DNA of 64,000 nt from Rheinheimera maricola (GTDB taxonomy: Bacteria; Pseudomonadota; Gammaproteobacteria; Enterobacterales; Alteromonadaceae), in NCBI RefSeq assembly GCF_016918075.2, contig NZ_JAERPS020000005.1, positions 62,001-126,000 on the forward strand. Reading direction: 5' to 3'. Below, in pieces: positions 36,113 through 45,794 of this stretch. The position numbers and the translations under genes are program-made. Every line of letters begins with the position of its first letter. Within the stretch, counting starts at the first letter, position 1. The notes under the pieces were generated by a model, which saw only the letters and a list, made by a program, of their open reading frames with translations, did not search any database and was not told the DNA's origin.

Positions 36113-37546
36113 TTAGCGTCTTTTAACTAATTCACTAATAAACCCGCAATCATTGGGTTTATCGAATGCGCTAGCATCATTTAGATACTGAGTTACAAGC
36201 TGCCCGATATGCGCGATAAAACTATGATTCGTAGATATAAATCCGACCGGCAAGGTAACTGGTAATAGTTCAGGTTGAGAAAAATGATATGAAACAACTG
36301 CAAGCTCATCCTCTATAAGAAGGATCTCAACATTTCCATCTAGAAAGCCTTCCTTTATGCCTTTCAAGTAATCTTTATATTCCGGAAACTCACGCTCCCA
36401 CTCCCGACATGTCCTAATATCGTCAGCGCCATTTATCGGAAGATAAATATTTGGCTTATACAAGGTTTTAGTCTTTGTAGTTGAATTGCTGATCACGTCA
36501 CTCAGGCTTGATACGAGTCGCTCACTTTTCCCCCAAAACTTGTCTGAAGGTGCTAACCAAAGAAAGGGCTTATAACCTGAATCCTCTTTTGAGTCTCTTC
36601 GCTTTTTGATGATTGGAGCCAAGAACTTTTGCAATGTAATCCAATTTTCAGACGAGTAGATAGGGCCTAGAAAAGTATGTCTACCTGAATTGCTATGTTC
36701 TTCAAGCAACCTTAGATCATTAATATAGTTAGGATTAAATGCATTACTTTGTGAGTCAAACAGTTTTAAAGTCTCTGTATCACCAACAACATTCATCGCT
36801 TTTAAAAGGCTGACAAGATTGCTAGAACTCGCAGATTTATAGAGCTCGGTGGCAATAAGTTCATGCACAAACTGAGAGTCGATAAGTTCAGAGAAATCAT
36901 TTCGTTCAAGTGGATTACCGTCAATATCCATTTGGAATGATGTTTTCAAACGCAATAGCGATGTACGCAATTTTTTTACAGTTTTTACCGTGTAAACAGA
37001 AGGCGATTCAGTTGCAGTGTTATCATTAATTAGCGATAAGTAATTCCTATCCAAAATTTGGTTGAATTGCAGTTGAAAATTTTTCTCAGCCAACTTTTCA
37101 CTAATTGCAGCCTTACTCTCGTCAACTTTTAAGGAAACTCCTGCACGCCATTTGTCGGAAATATTTTGATTACTGAAACAACAAAACGTTGCTAAATCGA
37201 ACCATAAATTTGCAGAACTCTCTTTAGTAATAGATAACAATGGCGCTTGGCCCATACCAGGAAAGTAACTCTTCGACTTTTCAGTTAATGTGAGTCGACC
37301 ATCCATTGCAAGCGTTATTTCGGAACGGTCCACTAAATCAGAGATGACCTCATCAGCCTCCCTCTTGCTAAGTCCAAAAAACTGAGCGATCTGATGCTTA
37401 CTCATTGGAGCGACATGGACGAGTCGTAGGACATATTCTCTTATAAATGGTAAGCCTCTTTGCGAGATATAGGAAAACTGGATACTAAATTTTTGTGCCG
37501 GTAGCAAAAAATCGATTTCGTGGTAAGTGATACTATTGTCTGTCAT
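36113..37546 (-). CDS. Winged-helix partner protein of the NERD-kinase-helicase gene, unknown function
   Basis: This 477-aa protein starts 1 bp after the stop of the 1658-aa gene, so the two are certainly one operon. Residues ~30-110 look like a winged helix (REYVLRLVHVAPMSKHQIAQFFGLSKREADEVISDLVDRSEI). The middle is helical. The C-terminal ~200 residues are alpha/beta, with FLWLAPSDKFWGKSERLV and GNVEILLIEDELAVVSYHF. The last stretch has the shape of a second PLD half but lacks the H-x-K, so no PLD activity can be claimed. I know no named family for it. Confidence 0.8.
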   Translation of the reverse strand: MTDNSITYHEIDFLLPAQKFSIQFSYISQRGLPFIREYVLRLVHVAPMSKHQIAQFFGLSKREADEVISDLVDRSEITLAMDGRLTLTEKSKSYFPGMGQAPLLSITKESSANLWFDLATFCCFSNQNISDKWRAGVSLKVDESKAAISEKLAEKNFQLQFNQILDRNYLSLINDNTATESPSVYTVKTVKKLRTSLLRLKTSFQMDIDGNPLERNDFSELIDSQFVHELIATELYKSASSSNLVSLLKAMNVVGDTETLKLFDSQSNAFNPNYINDLRLLEEHSNSGRHTFLGPIYSSENWITLQKFLAPIIKKRRDSKEDSGYKPFLWLAPSDKFWGKSERLVSSLSDVISNSTTKTKTLYKPNIYLPINGADDIRTCREWEREFPEYKDYLKGIKEGFLDGNVEILLIEDELAVVSYHFSQPELLPVTLPVGFISTNHSFIAHIGQLVTQYLNDASAFDKPNDCGFISELVKRR

Positions 37547-37547
37547 T

Positions 37548-40500
37548 TTACTTCCCTGTCTTTACTTGCAAAAACGAATAACCACTGCCTGTGCCATGTT
37601 CTTGCATAAACTGAACAACCTCTCCCAAAGGAAGTTCTTTATTTCGCCCTTGCCACATATCTGAATTACCCACAATTAATAATCGGTCCATAGCCCTAGA
37701 CATCGCTACGTTAATGCGATTTGGCATTCTTAAGAAACCTGGGCTACGGTGTTTGTCTGAACGGGTCAGCGACAAAATAATGATTCTATTTTCTTTACCT
37801 TGATAACTATCAACGGTGTCAATTTTTACTAATTCTTTGAAACCATCACTCCATGATTCTTGATTAAACTTCTGCCTAATAATTCGTTTTTGCTCTGCAT
37901 ACATGCAGATGATCCCAATTGCAGCTTCATCCTTTTTAGTCACTGCTGACAAGCTTGCGACGAACTCGCTGTTTTCGGCAATTTGCTTTAGAACGAGCAA
38001 GATCTGGTCGGCTTCTACACGGTTATAAATACTACTCCCCTTACCTTCTAGATGATAAGAACGTCCACCTAGAGACGATGTATCCAACCAGGACACATAG
38101 CTTTGTAATGCTTCAGGCGCATTCTCATAGATATTGGGGATCGTTCGGTTACCGTTTACTAATTTTCTTTTTTTATAGAAAGTTTCCGAAACTAGAGTCC
38201 CTATCGCTGGAGCCATCCGGTATTGCGTAAGAAGAGCTGCACTCGCTTGAGCGCCATATTTAGAATCAAAGGCTCGTGCAAAGTCACTTTGCAGAACTTC
38301 ATCTAATTCGGCTTTTGAGTTTTTAATACCAAGCCTTAAAGCTAGTGCATCTTTATGAGCATCAGAATAAAGAGGTGGTAGTTGCAGGTGATCGCCAACC
38401 AGTAACACACGCCGCCCAGATTGCATTGCAATCGCTAATTCACTGGCAATTGAACGCGCTGCCTCATCAATGATTACCCAATCATAAATATTCTCGCTGA
38501 TCCCAATATGCCCCTGGCCAATACCAACACAGGTGCCAACGACAAGTTGCCTTGAGCGTGCGTAAAATTCATCAAGATTGACTCGTTCACCTGCAATCGC
38601 TTCTTGCATGTCACGGCAGATTTTTGCCAAAGCTCTGACTTTCAGCGCCTCATCGGGCCTTACTGCATAATCAGCACAAAGCTTTGAAAGAACATAGGTC
38701 TTCGCGTCTGAAACTCTGGAATCAGCACTTAATTGAATATTATAGACTTCACTTAGCTTCGTTCGTATCGTATCATCAAGTCCGACCACTATACGTTTTA
38801 AGGCAACCTTGTCGTTTTCATCTTTTGACTCATCAATCTGGTTGAATAATGCGACCAACTCATCAATTTGCCTAAATAGTTGTAACTCAGCCAAGACAAC
38901 AGCCGAAATAAATTCAGCATCTAGTCCTATTGCATCTTTAAGCAATTCAACGCGATACTTTACTTCAGCGTTAAATAGTTCGCGTTTTTCGGTCGTAATT
39001 GAATTTGAATAAATGTCTTTAAGCGCCTGAGATACCGCTCCTTCGCGGTTACTAAATCGAACCACCTCTATGTCAGTGTTCAATCTTACACAGTGTTTTC
39101 TTATTCTCTCTGCAGCTGTATTTACTGCTTCATGCGATTGACTGACAAGTAAAATGCGCTTTGCATTTTGGCTCTCAATCAAATAATGCACAAAAGCGGA
39201 GATAAACTCCGTTTTACCCGTCCCCGGTGGGCCTTGTAGCAACGATACCGGGCCTCGACTGATAAGTGTTCTCAATGCATCACGTTGCTGCTCATTGAGT
39301 CTAATGATACCACCATGTCCATCTACTCGGTCATACCGTGAGAACTCTTCTTCGCTAATAGAAATGCCATAGTCAACTGCATCATATTCACAGGAAGGGT
39401 CGAAATAATCTTGGAGATTGGGAATGACACTTTCACGATCTAAAATTCTTTCTAGGGCTTTGCGGCGTTTGCGAAATGAAGATCTGTCTTGCTTAGAGCG
39501 AAAATAAACAATATCGTTTTCTTTAAGACTGAACGCGGCAGGTTTCGGCTTCATCAACCGGATTTCTTTTAGTGCCGAATTTTTTAGGGAAACCTCACCA
39601 ATAATCCTTTCCGCATCATCCCTATCAATAATACTTGCTGTGACTTCATCGCCAGGGCTGAATTCACCTAGCGGGTCGATATCTGCAGCATAAGGAATGA
39701 TTATTTCATTTGATTTGCTATCAACTCGAGAAATTTCACCGTCAACGCGGATACTGGGAGACGACTCAGTTTCTGTTTCTAATATCGCTTGCCATAGTTT
39801 CTTAGTCGGTATTGAAAGTTTATTTGTCTCGGAAACTACGCTTTCTTTCGCTTCTAAAAGACGAAATGCTTCGAACAATTGCGATGTCACAACATCGTCA
39901 GGTGTTGCAGGTTGCTCGTCCTTGCTTTTCATTAAAGTAATTGTTCGCGTAAATGCTTCATGAGAGTTTAAATAACTGCTCAGGGGTTCAAGAACCGTCG
40001 CGCGACCAGAAGAAACTTTTATTGGCACGTTTATTTCGAATTGACTTGAGTCAATGTCTCTTGGGCTAATTGAGGAACGTTTAAAAGAGTGCGCAACGTA
40101 CACCACAGCGCTTTGGGAAAGGTTATAAACTACTTTAAGCACACCACCAATTCCGAAAAAAGTTACCGTTAGTTTCGAGGGCTCAGACTTGTGTGGTTCT
40201 ACAGCGACATATAGATGTCCATTATCCGGATAAAGGGTGAAAGGTTCATCAAGCTTGTTAGTAACAATTTCAATCAACTGCTCTTCAGAACTTTCAGTGG
40301 ACTGTTCAAGGGCTTTCCTAAAGCGAGCCAAGCTCTTGAAACCAAACTGCCTATCATTTTTTTCAATAGCCGAAACTTCTGATAATGCCGAATAAAATGC
40401 TGGATAACGGTCCTTTTCGTCCGAGACCAACTCAAAGGACATTTTAATTACTGCAAAAATATCACGCTCTATTGCAGAACAAGTATCGATAAATTCCGGA

Positions 40501-42524
40501 CTATAAGCATGATTTTTCTGCTCATCACCAGCTTGGTTAAAGTCAGGAATATCTATTATAAATAGTGAATTAGTCCCAGACTCAATCATCACATTACCTG
40601 GATGAAGATCTCCATGGCTCACGCCAAGATGGTGCAACTGCTCGACTGCAGAAACTAAGCTAATGATCAATGACAGCTTCGCTTCAAAATCGGCGCATTG
40701 GTAGTCACTCCAGGTTAAGCCGTCGATAAACGCGGAGACCAAATATACGCTGGAAGATTTTGTCGCGATCCCGAACTCAAATATTTCCGGAAGAAATGGT
40801 GGTCGGATTGATGCAAGCTTGCTTAACTGTTTTAAAAATCTTAACACCTGAAAGTCAGTAACGGGATCTTCACCCCTAACCCCCATATTTAGCCAAGCTT
40901 TTACTAATTTACCATCAGAGATGTAGACTTCTTTTTCTTCCGTTTCAATCAAAAAATCCCCATCCTCTTTAAACTGTCTGGAGTGATTAATTGGATGTCG
41001 GTATGGATCAAGTTCAGAAGAATCAAAGGTTGGTATTGAAATGCCACTAGGTTCTTCACGTTTTATCGCAGCAAAAAACTCTCTGGCTGAGCCAAAACTG
41101 GCTGAAATCGCTGATAGCACAATAGGGGCATACCATTTATCACTGCTAAGTATTTCATCCTGCACAGATTCTAAAGACTTAGGTGACATTCGTTTGCCAT
41201 TGAGCAAATGCCAGACGACTAATCCAAGTGCATGGACATCTTGTTGAAAGGGTGAAAAATTTCCATCACCAAGCATGTCTTTTGCTTCAACGGCACCAAC
41301 GGATAACGCTGTACGATAATCCCCAACAGTGCCAATAGGTTGATGGTAAGCAGAAATAAAGTTAGAGAGGGATACTTCTTTTGCGTGCGAGATCCACAGG
41401 CTATGATCTGCAATATCTCGGTGCGCGATTTTGATGTCGTGCAAATCAGCAAATTTTGCGATTAAGAGTTTCGCCACATTTAGGCGATCACCCTCTGCTA
41501 AACCAATACCGTACCTGCCAATAAATTCGTTGAAGCGGACATGCCCTGGAGGAAGCTCGTATATTTCATAGTAATGCGTTGTCACTTCATCACGTTGAAA
41601 TGAGGTCAGCGACCTTAAACAATGGTTATAAAGCTCTCGATTTTGATGATTAATATGCTGCAATACTTCTCGCTCACGAGAAACGATCTCAGCACGTCCA
41701 TCCAGCGTCTTTGATTTATGACCATCAAGATGGTTAAAATCCCAAGCTCTTAGTAAGGCTTGGGTGCTCGCCGAATTTTCTGCTGTTGCCAAATATTCTT
41801 TATAAATCTTGCGTGGATGTTCAAAGAAAATTTCAGTCGCAGAGTATCCATTGATACGAAGTGCTTTCGGCGCGGTTTGCGGCCCTAAGAACATCTCATC
41901 AAATAGACCAATATCTGCTTGCAAACATTTAGAGTTGGAATGTGGATTAAAACGACTATTGAATGTTTTTTCATCAGCTAATTTCAGAAAATCTTTTAGC
42001 GACATCGTGTGATTGAGATCTACTTCAGGCAATTTACTGAAATCAGCATTTCCCGTCATCACAACAAAGAAATGGACATGAGGTGGAAATTTTGAATTAG
42101 TAAACCGTTTAGCAATCTTCTTTATTTTGTTTTCTAACGTGAACTTCTTATTTCTCGTCGTGCTTACAGGGGAACGAGACATGTCCTTGTTGCCCTTGAA
42201 CCAACGGTCATTTTTCGCTGTAATCGGTTCATGATTCCAGTCTTTCAACTCAACAATAATCAAATTGCAGTGCGTGACAATCACAAGATCAAACTCGCCA
42301 TCATGGTTTTTCGAATCAACGAATCGGAAACCGGCATAGCCTTTCCAGGGAAACATGCCACTTGGCTGTTGAGCTAACCCTAAACCACGCATCTGATCTT
42401 GGATCGAGCCGCCTCTGGCAGTGGCGTTTGCTTGGACAGGTTTAACAGCAAATGTTTGTTGTATTTTTTCGATTGCTGTAATCTCTTGCTCTTGTAAACC
42501 ACCATCCCAAATTTCTATTTTCAA
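37548..42524 (-). CDS. NERD / kinase-like / kinase-like / Upf1-type SF1 helicase fusion
   Basis: This 1658-aa protein, judged by eye, has four parts. NERD nuclease-related domain: EFDLVIV (77-83) and VELKDW (91-96). Kinase-like domain 1 (~230-490): catalytic-loop AHRDIADHSLW (HRD 368-370), but no clear DFG. Kinase-like domain 2 (~515-740): SHGDLHPGNVMIE (637-) and LFIIDIPDFN (D658), the atypical HGDxHPxN form. Then a linker with an OB-like stretch (~925-1015), and an SF1 helicase: LLQGPPGTGKTEF (1096-), VIIDEAA, LVGDHLQLPPL, VDSYQGKENRIIILSLTRS and NRINVAMSRA. The architecture recalls Mokosh MkoA (kinase plus COG1112 helicase) and BREX PglW (NERD plus kinase) but matches neither exactly. Base composition is AT-richer than the core genome. 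Confidence 0.88.
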   Translation of the reverse strand: MKIEIWDGGLQEQEITAIEKIQQTFAVKPVQANATARGGSIQDQMRGLGLAQQPSGMFPWKGYAGFRFVDSKNHDGEFDLVIVTHCNLIIVELKDWNHEPITAKNDRWFKGNKDMSRSPVSTTRNKKFTLENKIKKIAKRFTNSKFPPHVHFFVVMTGNADFSKLPEVDLNHTMSLKDFLKLADEKTFNSRFNPHSNSKCLQADIGLFDEMFLGPQTAPKALRINGYSATEIFFEHPRKIYKEYLATAENSASTQALLRAWDFNHLDGHKSKTLDGRAEIVSREREVLQHINHQNRELYNHCLRSLTSFQRDEVTTHYYEIYELPPGHVRFNEFIGRYGIGLAEGDRLNVAKLLIAKFADLHDIKIAHRDIADHSLWISHAKEVSLSNFISAYHQPIGTVGDYRTALSVGAVEAKDMLGDGNFSPFQQDVHALGLVVWHLLNGKRMSPKSLESVQDEILSSDKWYAPIVLSAISASFGSAREFFAAIKREEPSGISIPTFDSSELDPYRHPINHSRQFKEDGDFLIETEEKEVYISDGKLVKAWLNMGVRGEDPVTDFQVLRFLKQLSKLASIRPPFLPEIFEFGIATKSSSVYLVSAFIDGLTWSDYQCADFEAKLSLIISLVSAVEQLHHLGVSHGDLHPGNVMIESGTNSLFIIDIPDFNQAGDEQKNHAYSPEFIDTCSAIERDIFAVIKMSFELVSDEKDRYPAFYSALSEVSAIEKNDRQFGFKSLARFRKALEQSTESSEEQLIEIVTNKLDEPFTLYPDNGHLYVAVEPHKSEPSKLTVTFFGIGGVLKVVYNLSQSAVVYVAHSFKRSSISPRDIDSSQFEINVPIKVSSGRATVLEPLSSYLNSHEAFTRTITLMKSKDEQPATPDDVVTSQLFEAFRLLEAKESVVSETNKLSIPTKKLWQAILETETESSPSIRVDGEISRVDSKSNEIIIPYAADIDPLGEFSPGDEVTASIIDRDDAERIIGEVSLKNSALKEIRLMKPKPAAFSLKENDIVYFRSKQDRSSFRKRRKALERILDRESVIPNLQDYFDPSCEYDAVDYGISISEEEFSRYDRVDGHGGIIRLNEQQRDALRTLISRGPVSLLQGPPGTGKTEFISAFVHYLIESQNAKRILLVSQSHEAVNTAAERIRKHCVRLNTDIEVVRFSNREGAVSQALKDIYSNSITTEKRELFNAEVKYRVELLKDAIGLDAEFISAVVLAELQLFRQIDELVALFNQIDESKDENDKVALKRIVVGLDDTIRTKLSEVYNIQLSADSRVSDAKTYVLSKLCADYAVRPDEALKVRALAKICRDMQEAIAGERVNLDEFYARSRQLVVGTCVGIGQGHIGISENIYDWVIIDEAARSIASELAIAMQSGRRVLLVGDHLQLPPLYSDAHKDALALRLGIKNSKAELDEVLQSDFARAFDSKYGAQASAALLTQYRMAPAIGTLVSETFYKKRKLVNGNRTIPNIYENAPEALQSYVSWLDTSSLGGRSYHLEGKGSSIYNRVEADQILLVLKQIAENSEFVASLSAVTKKDEAAIGIICMYAEQKRIIRQKFNQESWSDGFKELVKIDTVDSYQGKENRIIILSLTRSDKHRSPGFLRMPNRINVAMSRAMDRLLIVGNSDMWQGRNKELPLGEVVQFMQEHGTGSGYSFLQVKTGK

Positions 42525-42662
42525 ATCTAATCCCTTAAAAATTTTATAATTTTTTGCGCTTTTAAAGCTTGTTCTCGCAATTTAGTACCACAAATTTAAA
42601 CATCTGCAAAGGACGTCGTCATTACAACAATCGTCCTTTCCCACACCATCCCACCAACCAAC
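42525..42662. other. Intergenic region upstream of the NERD-kinase-helicase gene
   Basis: This AT-rich 138 bp presumably carries the promoter of the two-gene unit. GGACGTCGTCATTACAACAATCGTCC includes an imperfect dyad (GGAC...GTCC). No clear -35/-10 pair was assigned. Confidence 0.4.
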
Positions 42663-42812
42663 CTAATCCAACAAAATAGCCTTTTGCATCAGCATCTGGT
42701 TGTTCTGGTAAAACGGCGCATCGGTATGACCTAAAACGCTTGCTGTCAAATTGGCCAGCTCGGGAAGGTTATCCAACAACTGCTCTAACGTCAGCCCTTT
42801 TAGTAATCGTTT
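42663..42812 (-). pseudogene. C-terminal stub of a displaced gene (no start)
   Basis: On the reverse strand an open stretch of about 49 codons runs in the same frame directly after the stop of the next gene, reading KRLLKGLTLEQLLDNLPEL... and ending QKAILLD with TAG at 42665-42663. It has no start codon or ribosome binding site. It looks like the end of a longer protein. The matching beginning may be the stub at 47830-48033, implying the genes between were inserted by recombination. Confidence 0.5.
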
Positions 42813-43016
42813 TTAAAAACGTACATGTCGGCTTGCCCGAAAATAGTTGATTACGGACATCACTGAGAAGAATATTGCCAAGCCGAATAACAGCGCTATA
42901 AATACCGCACTTAGGCCCTCCGGCGAGGTAAAGTCACCAGCCCAAAGCCTGGAAAACTCCGGCAATAATTTTGTTAAACTGTAATTTGTTGTATCCATAT
43001 TGCTGTCCATGCTCAT
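42813..43016 (-). CDS. Small membrane protein downstream of the Gabija-like genes
   Basis: This 67-aa protein has one TM helix at about residues 38-60 (LSAVFIALLFGLAIFFSVMSVI), a short acidic N-terminal part and a basic end (FRASRHVRF). It is the last gene of the gajA-gajB-like operon, 40 bp after the preceding gene. Function unknown; small TM proteins in defence operons can be effectors, but nothing here proves it. The start at ATG 43016 has GGGAAA upstream. Confidence 0.6.
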   Translation of the reverse strand: MSMDSNMDTTNYSLTKLLPEFSRLWAGDFTSPEGLSAVFIALLFGLAIFFSVMSVINYFRASRHVRF

Positions 43017-43056
43017 CACTGCATTTCCCAGCTATTGTTATAAAGTTTATTGGTGC

Positions 43057-44001
43057 CTACTCAGGCACGCTTTCTGCTAATACTTCGTCTTTTAGCTGAG
43101 ACGCTGCTTGTTCCTGATGCTGTTCTTTTACTTCAGGTTCTTCATCTATTCGTTGTTTTTCTTCAGCCAGAAATTTGCTGTAACCCACTGTAGGCTCTGC
43201 CAACAACACCATGGTCATGCCAAGCACGGCTTTTGCCTGCGACCGCGTAAACTGCTCAGAACCATGCGCACCAAGCTGACACACGTTTTTGAGTTGCTCT
43301 CTGATGCTGAGCAGTCGTTGCTCAGCAGACATCTGCTGTCGTTGTTCGCTCTTTGCATGTGCCAGCCTGTTGGCTTCAGCTGAGTCTCTTTTGTCTCCTC
43401 GCACTTCTTCGATGTGCTCGATTATACAGCGACACTGCATAACAGCGTCTTTGTAATGGCCTACTTCAATAAACTCTTGTGCTTTAGCAATTAACTTTTC
43501 AGGCTCACCGGCACAATCAGGCATTGGTATTTCAAACAGCACTGTTTGGCGGAAACCAGCATCTTTCAGCGCCTTTAACCAATGGTCTCTCAAAATGCTG
43601 ACTTCTGCAGTATCCGAGTTTGCCGTATTCATACCGTCCTGAAACGAAACGTTGCGCAGCCATACATTTAACTTCAAATCGCGATCTTGCCGATTCTCTT
43701 CGATGAAATTAAGTTGCTCTTTTGATAGCACAAACTCGAAAAAAATCTGCTCTCGACTTGGATAGTTTTTACACGTAATCAACTGGTTAGAAGACAAAAT
43801 GCTGTTAGCAATTACAATCCTTGGCTCTAGAAGCTCTAGTGTTAATCGAATATCAAAAATCATGATCGGGGGCTCAAATCCTCGATGTGAGCTTTGAAAA
43901 ATAAGAGTAAAGCCGTAACCACCAGCTGCTTTTTTTCCATTAACACTGGCCTCGTAAATTTCGATAATTTCGCTGCCGTTATGTCTGAGTGATGTTCTCA
44001 T
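43057..44001 (-). CDS. Hypothetical protein with HEPN-like helical domain, accessory to Gabija-like pair
   Basis: This 314-aa protein has an N-terminal ~140 residues rich in beta strands (GFTLIFQSS, IMIFDIRLTLELLEP, LNVWLRNVSF), and a helical part with KAQEFIEVGHYKDAVMQCRCIIEHIEEV and NVCQLGAHGSEQFTRSQAKAVLGMTMVLL. The AHG...A...L...LL pattern is seen in HEPN/DUF4145-type helical domains. The tail is Glu-rich. It starts 32 bp after the helicase gene on the same strand and is likely co-expressed with it. Canonical Gabija has only two genes. Confidence 0.65.
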   Translation of the reverse strand: MRTSLRHNGSEIIEIYEASVNGKKAAGGYGFTLIFQSSHRGFEPPIMIFDIRLTLELLEPRIVIANSILSSNQLITCKNYPSREQIFFEFVLSKEQLNFIEENRQDRDLKLNVWLRNVSFQDGMNTANSDTAEVSILRDHWLKALKDAGFRQTVLFEIPMPDCAGEPEKLIAKAQEFIEVGHYKDAVMQCRCIIEHIEEVRGDKRDSAEANRLAHAKSEQRQQMSAEQRLLSIREQLKNVCQLGAHGSEQFTRSQAKAVLGMTMVLLAEPTVGYSKFLAEEKQRIDEEPEVKEQHQEQAASQLKDEVLAESVPE

Positions 44002-44033
44002 TTAAGCCTTCTAAAAATAATCAATTTGAGTCT

Positions 44034-45794
44034 TCAATTACCCTTGAAAGGGTTACCTAACACATTACTTTTGCCAAAAACTTGCTCAAGCACGCTAAGA
44101 GATGACTCCGACAACTTTTGTGTAAAGAGGAGCGTAAGGTTATGTTTAGCTCTGGAACAACTGACATAAAACAAGTTTCTACTTCGTTCAAACGTCTCTT
44201 GTTTTCCCGCTGGTACGCCGTCATGTATCCATGTAAGCATTTGGTCCCAGTTGTAATGATTCCAGCCACGACCACAAACCACCAGAACATTATCGAATTG
44301 AGCACCTTTTACCCCATGCTTAGTCGAGAAAGGGGTTTTGTCATTTATGTATTCTGCCAGGTTTGAGACCTCGCTATATTTGACTGCCCGCAACTTGCCA
44401 ATCTTCTCTACAAAACTCAAATCGTCAGCACTCAGTTCAACAGGAGGGGTTGCTGATAGTATTTTGTAACGGTTTTCAGAATCTGAAACCTTCGCTGGAA
44501 CCCTAGGCGTATTCGTTGTCATTAATAAATCTAAAACATCACCAATACTGGCATTCGCTCTTCGCTGCATTAGATCAGCAAGGTTTGCAATCCACTTTGT
44601 TTTGTCCATTTGCGACGTTAAGTAAGATCTGCTTTTCTTTTTTATCTGAAGTAATTCACCATACTTTCTATGCTGGAAAGCAAAAGCGGTCGACTCAACA
44701 ACATCAACGAAAAACTCAATGTATTTGTCATTCTTTTTCAGATAATCTTCTGGATACTCAAAGCAGTCAGCCAAATTCTTAAAATTTTGCTCTGTCGCTA
44801 TCAGGTTGTTGGTCAGAAATAGTATTTTGGTTTTAGATAAAGACATATCCCAGCCATGCTTAGCCATTAAAGATTTGGTTTGCTGGATAAATACCCTTGA
44901 TTCAGCCTCTGGAAGGTCATCCTTCCAATGACCTCCTGTTTGCCTAATTCCTTGCCACCCATTCGAATGATAGATTTTTAATGTACCCTGAGAGTTTGGA
45001 TCTGACTCAGCCTGCGGCAACTCAGGGCGCATACGATTGAGGCATTCAACAATATTTTTATCTGAACGGAAATTGGCTCGTTTGCCAATCTCTGTAATTT
45101 TTCCGGCAGGGCTCACAATCAACCCACATGCTTTAGAGCCATAAATTTTTTGCCAATGATCGCCAAAAAAACCAATAACAACTCCCGAGTCATTATCAAT
45201 CAGGTTATGCACAATGCTTGCAGCGAGTTCTGCATCTGTATCTTGATACTCATCTATGAAAATAAACGGGAACTTACTTTTCAATAATTTCTGAAATTTA
45301 GGAAATTCCAACATGCGGGCCATCAAGGCAACTACGTCATCATGATGTAGTGATATTTCATTACCCTTTATGGACGCAAATCCTAAATCGTACTTTACAG
45401 TCTGGCGCTGTATCCCAACTGATTCAGAAATCCTCTTTTGCCATTTTTCACCCAAAGTAGGGATAAGCTCCCTTAATTTATCTTGGTAATTTTGCAATAC
45501 ACTCCAACTAAAGGCGTGAATAGTATCTGCAAAAATAATCGGGTTATTATCAGTTCTGGTCTTAATCTCGTCTTTGGCCACGTTGGTATAAGTGATACAA
45601 GCCACCTGCTTTCCAGCTACAGCAAACTCATTGGCACGAACAGAAATTAGGTATTTAATAGACTCGATTAACGAATATGTTTTTCCTGCACCAGCCCCCG
45701 CCTCCAATCTGAAGCATTGCCCCTGTTCAATACAGTGTCTTACATTTTCGAGTGTCTCGGCTGATGCTATCTGCGCTGGGTTAGGCGGTGTCAT
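44034..45794 (-). CDS. gajB: GajB-like UvrD/PcrA-family helicase
   Basis: This 586-aa SF1A helicase has Walker A LEAGAGAGKTYSLIE near residue 35, QVACITYTNVAKDEI, Walker B FIFIDEYQDTDAELA, FFGDHWQKIYGSKACG, a GVKGAQFDNVLVVCG motif and RNLFYVSCSRAKHNLTLLF. It overlaps the upstream OLD-family gene by 4 bp (ATGA). The pair of class 2 OLD nuclease and UvrD-like helicase in this order is the Gabija anti-phage system, in which GajB assembles with GajA. It is somewhat longer than the reference GajB (about 494 aa). The assignment is by motif and synteny. Confidence 0.85.
   Translation of the reverse strand: MTPPNPAQIASAETLENVRHCIEQGQCFRLEAGAGAGKTYSLIESIKYLISVRANEFAVAGKQVACITYTNVAKDEIKTRTDNNPIIFADTIHAFSWSVLQNYQDKLRELIPTLGEKWQKRISESVGIQRQTVKYDLGFASIKGNEISLHHDDVVALMARMLEFPKFQKLLKSKFPFIFIDEYQDTDAELAASIVHNLIDNDSGVVIGFFGDHWQKIYGSKACGLIVSPAGKITEIGKRANFRSDKNIVECLNRMRPELPQAESDPNSQGTLKIYHSNGWQGIRQTGGHWKDDLPEAESRVFIQQTKSLMAKHGWDMSLSKTKILFLTNNLIATEQNFKNLADCFEYPEDYLKKNDKYIEFFVDVVESTAFAFQHRKYGELLQIKKKSRSYLTSQMDKTKWIANLADLMQRRANASIGDVLDLLMTTNTPRVPAKVSDSENRYKILSATPPVELSADDLSFVEKIGKLRAVKYSEVSNLAEYINDKTPFSTKHGVKGAQFDNVLVVCGRGWNHYNWDQMLTWIHDGVPAGKQETFERSRNLFYVSCSRAKHNLTLLFTQKLSESSLSVLEQVFGKSNVLGNPFKGN

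Noticed and set aside
36113..37546. PLD (HKD) domain in the partner protein, which would make it Mokosh type I
   Set aside because: No H-x-K-x4-D is present; only the shape of the EILLIEDELAVVS strand is suggestive.
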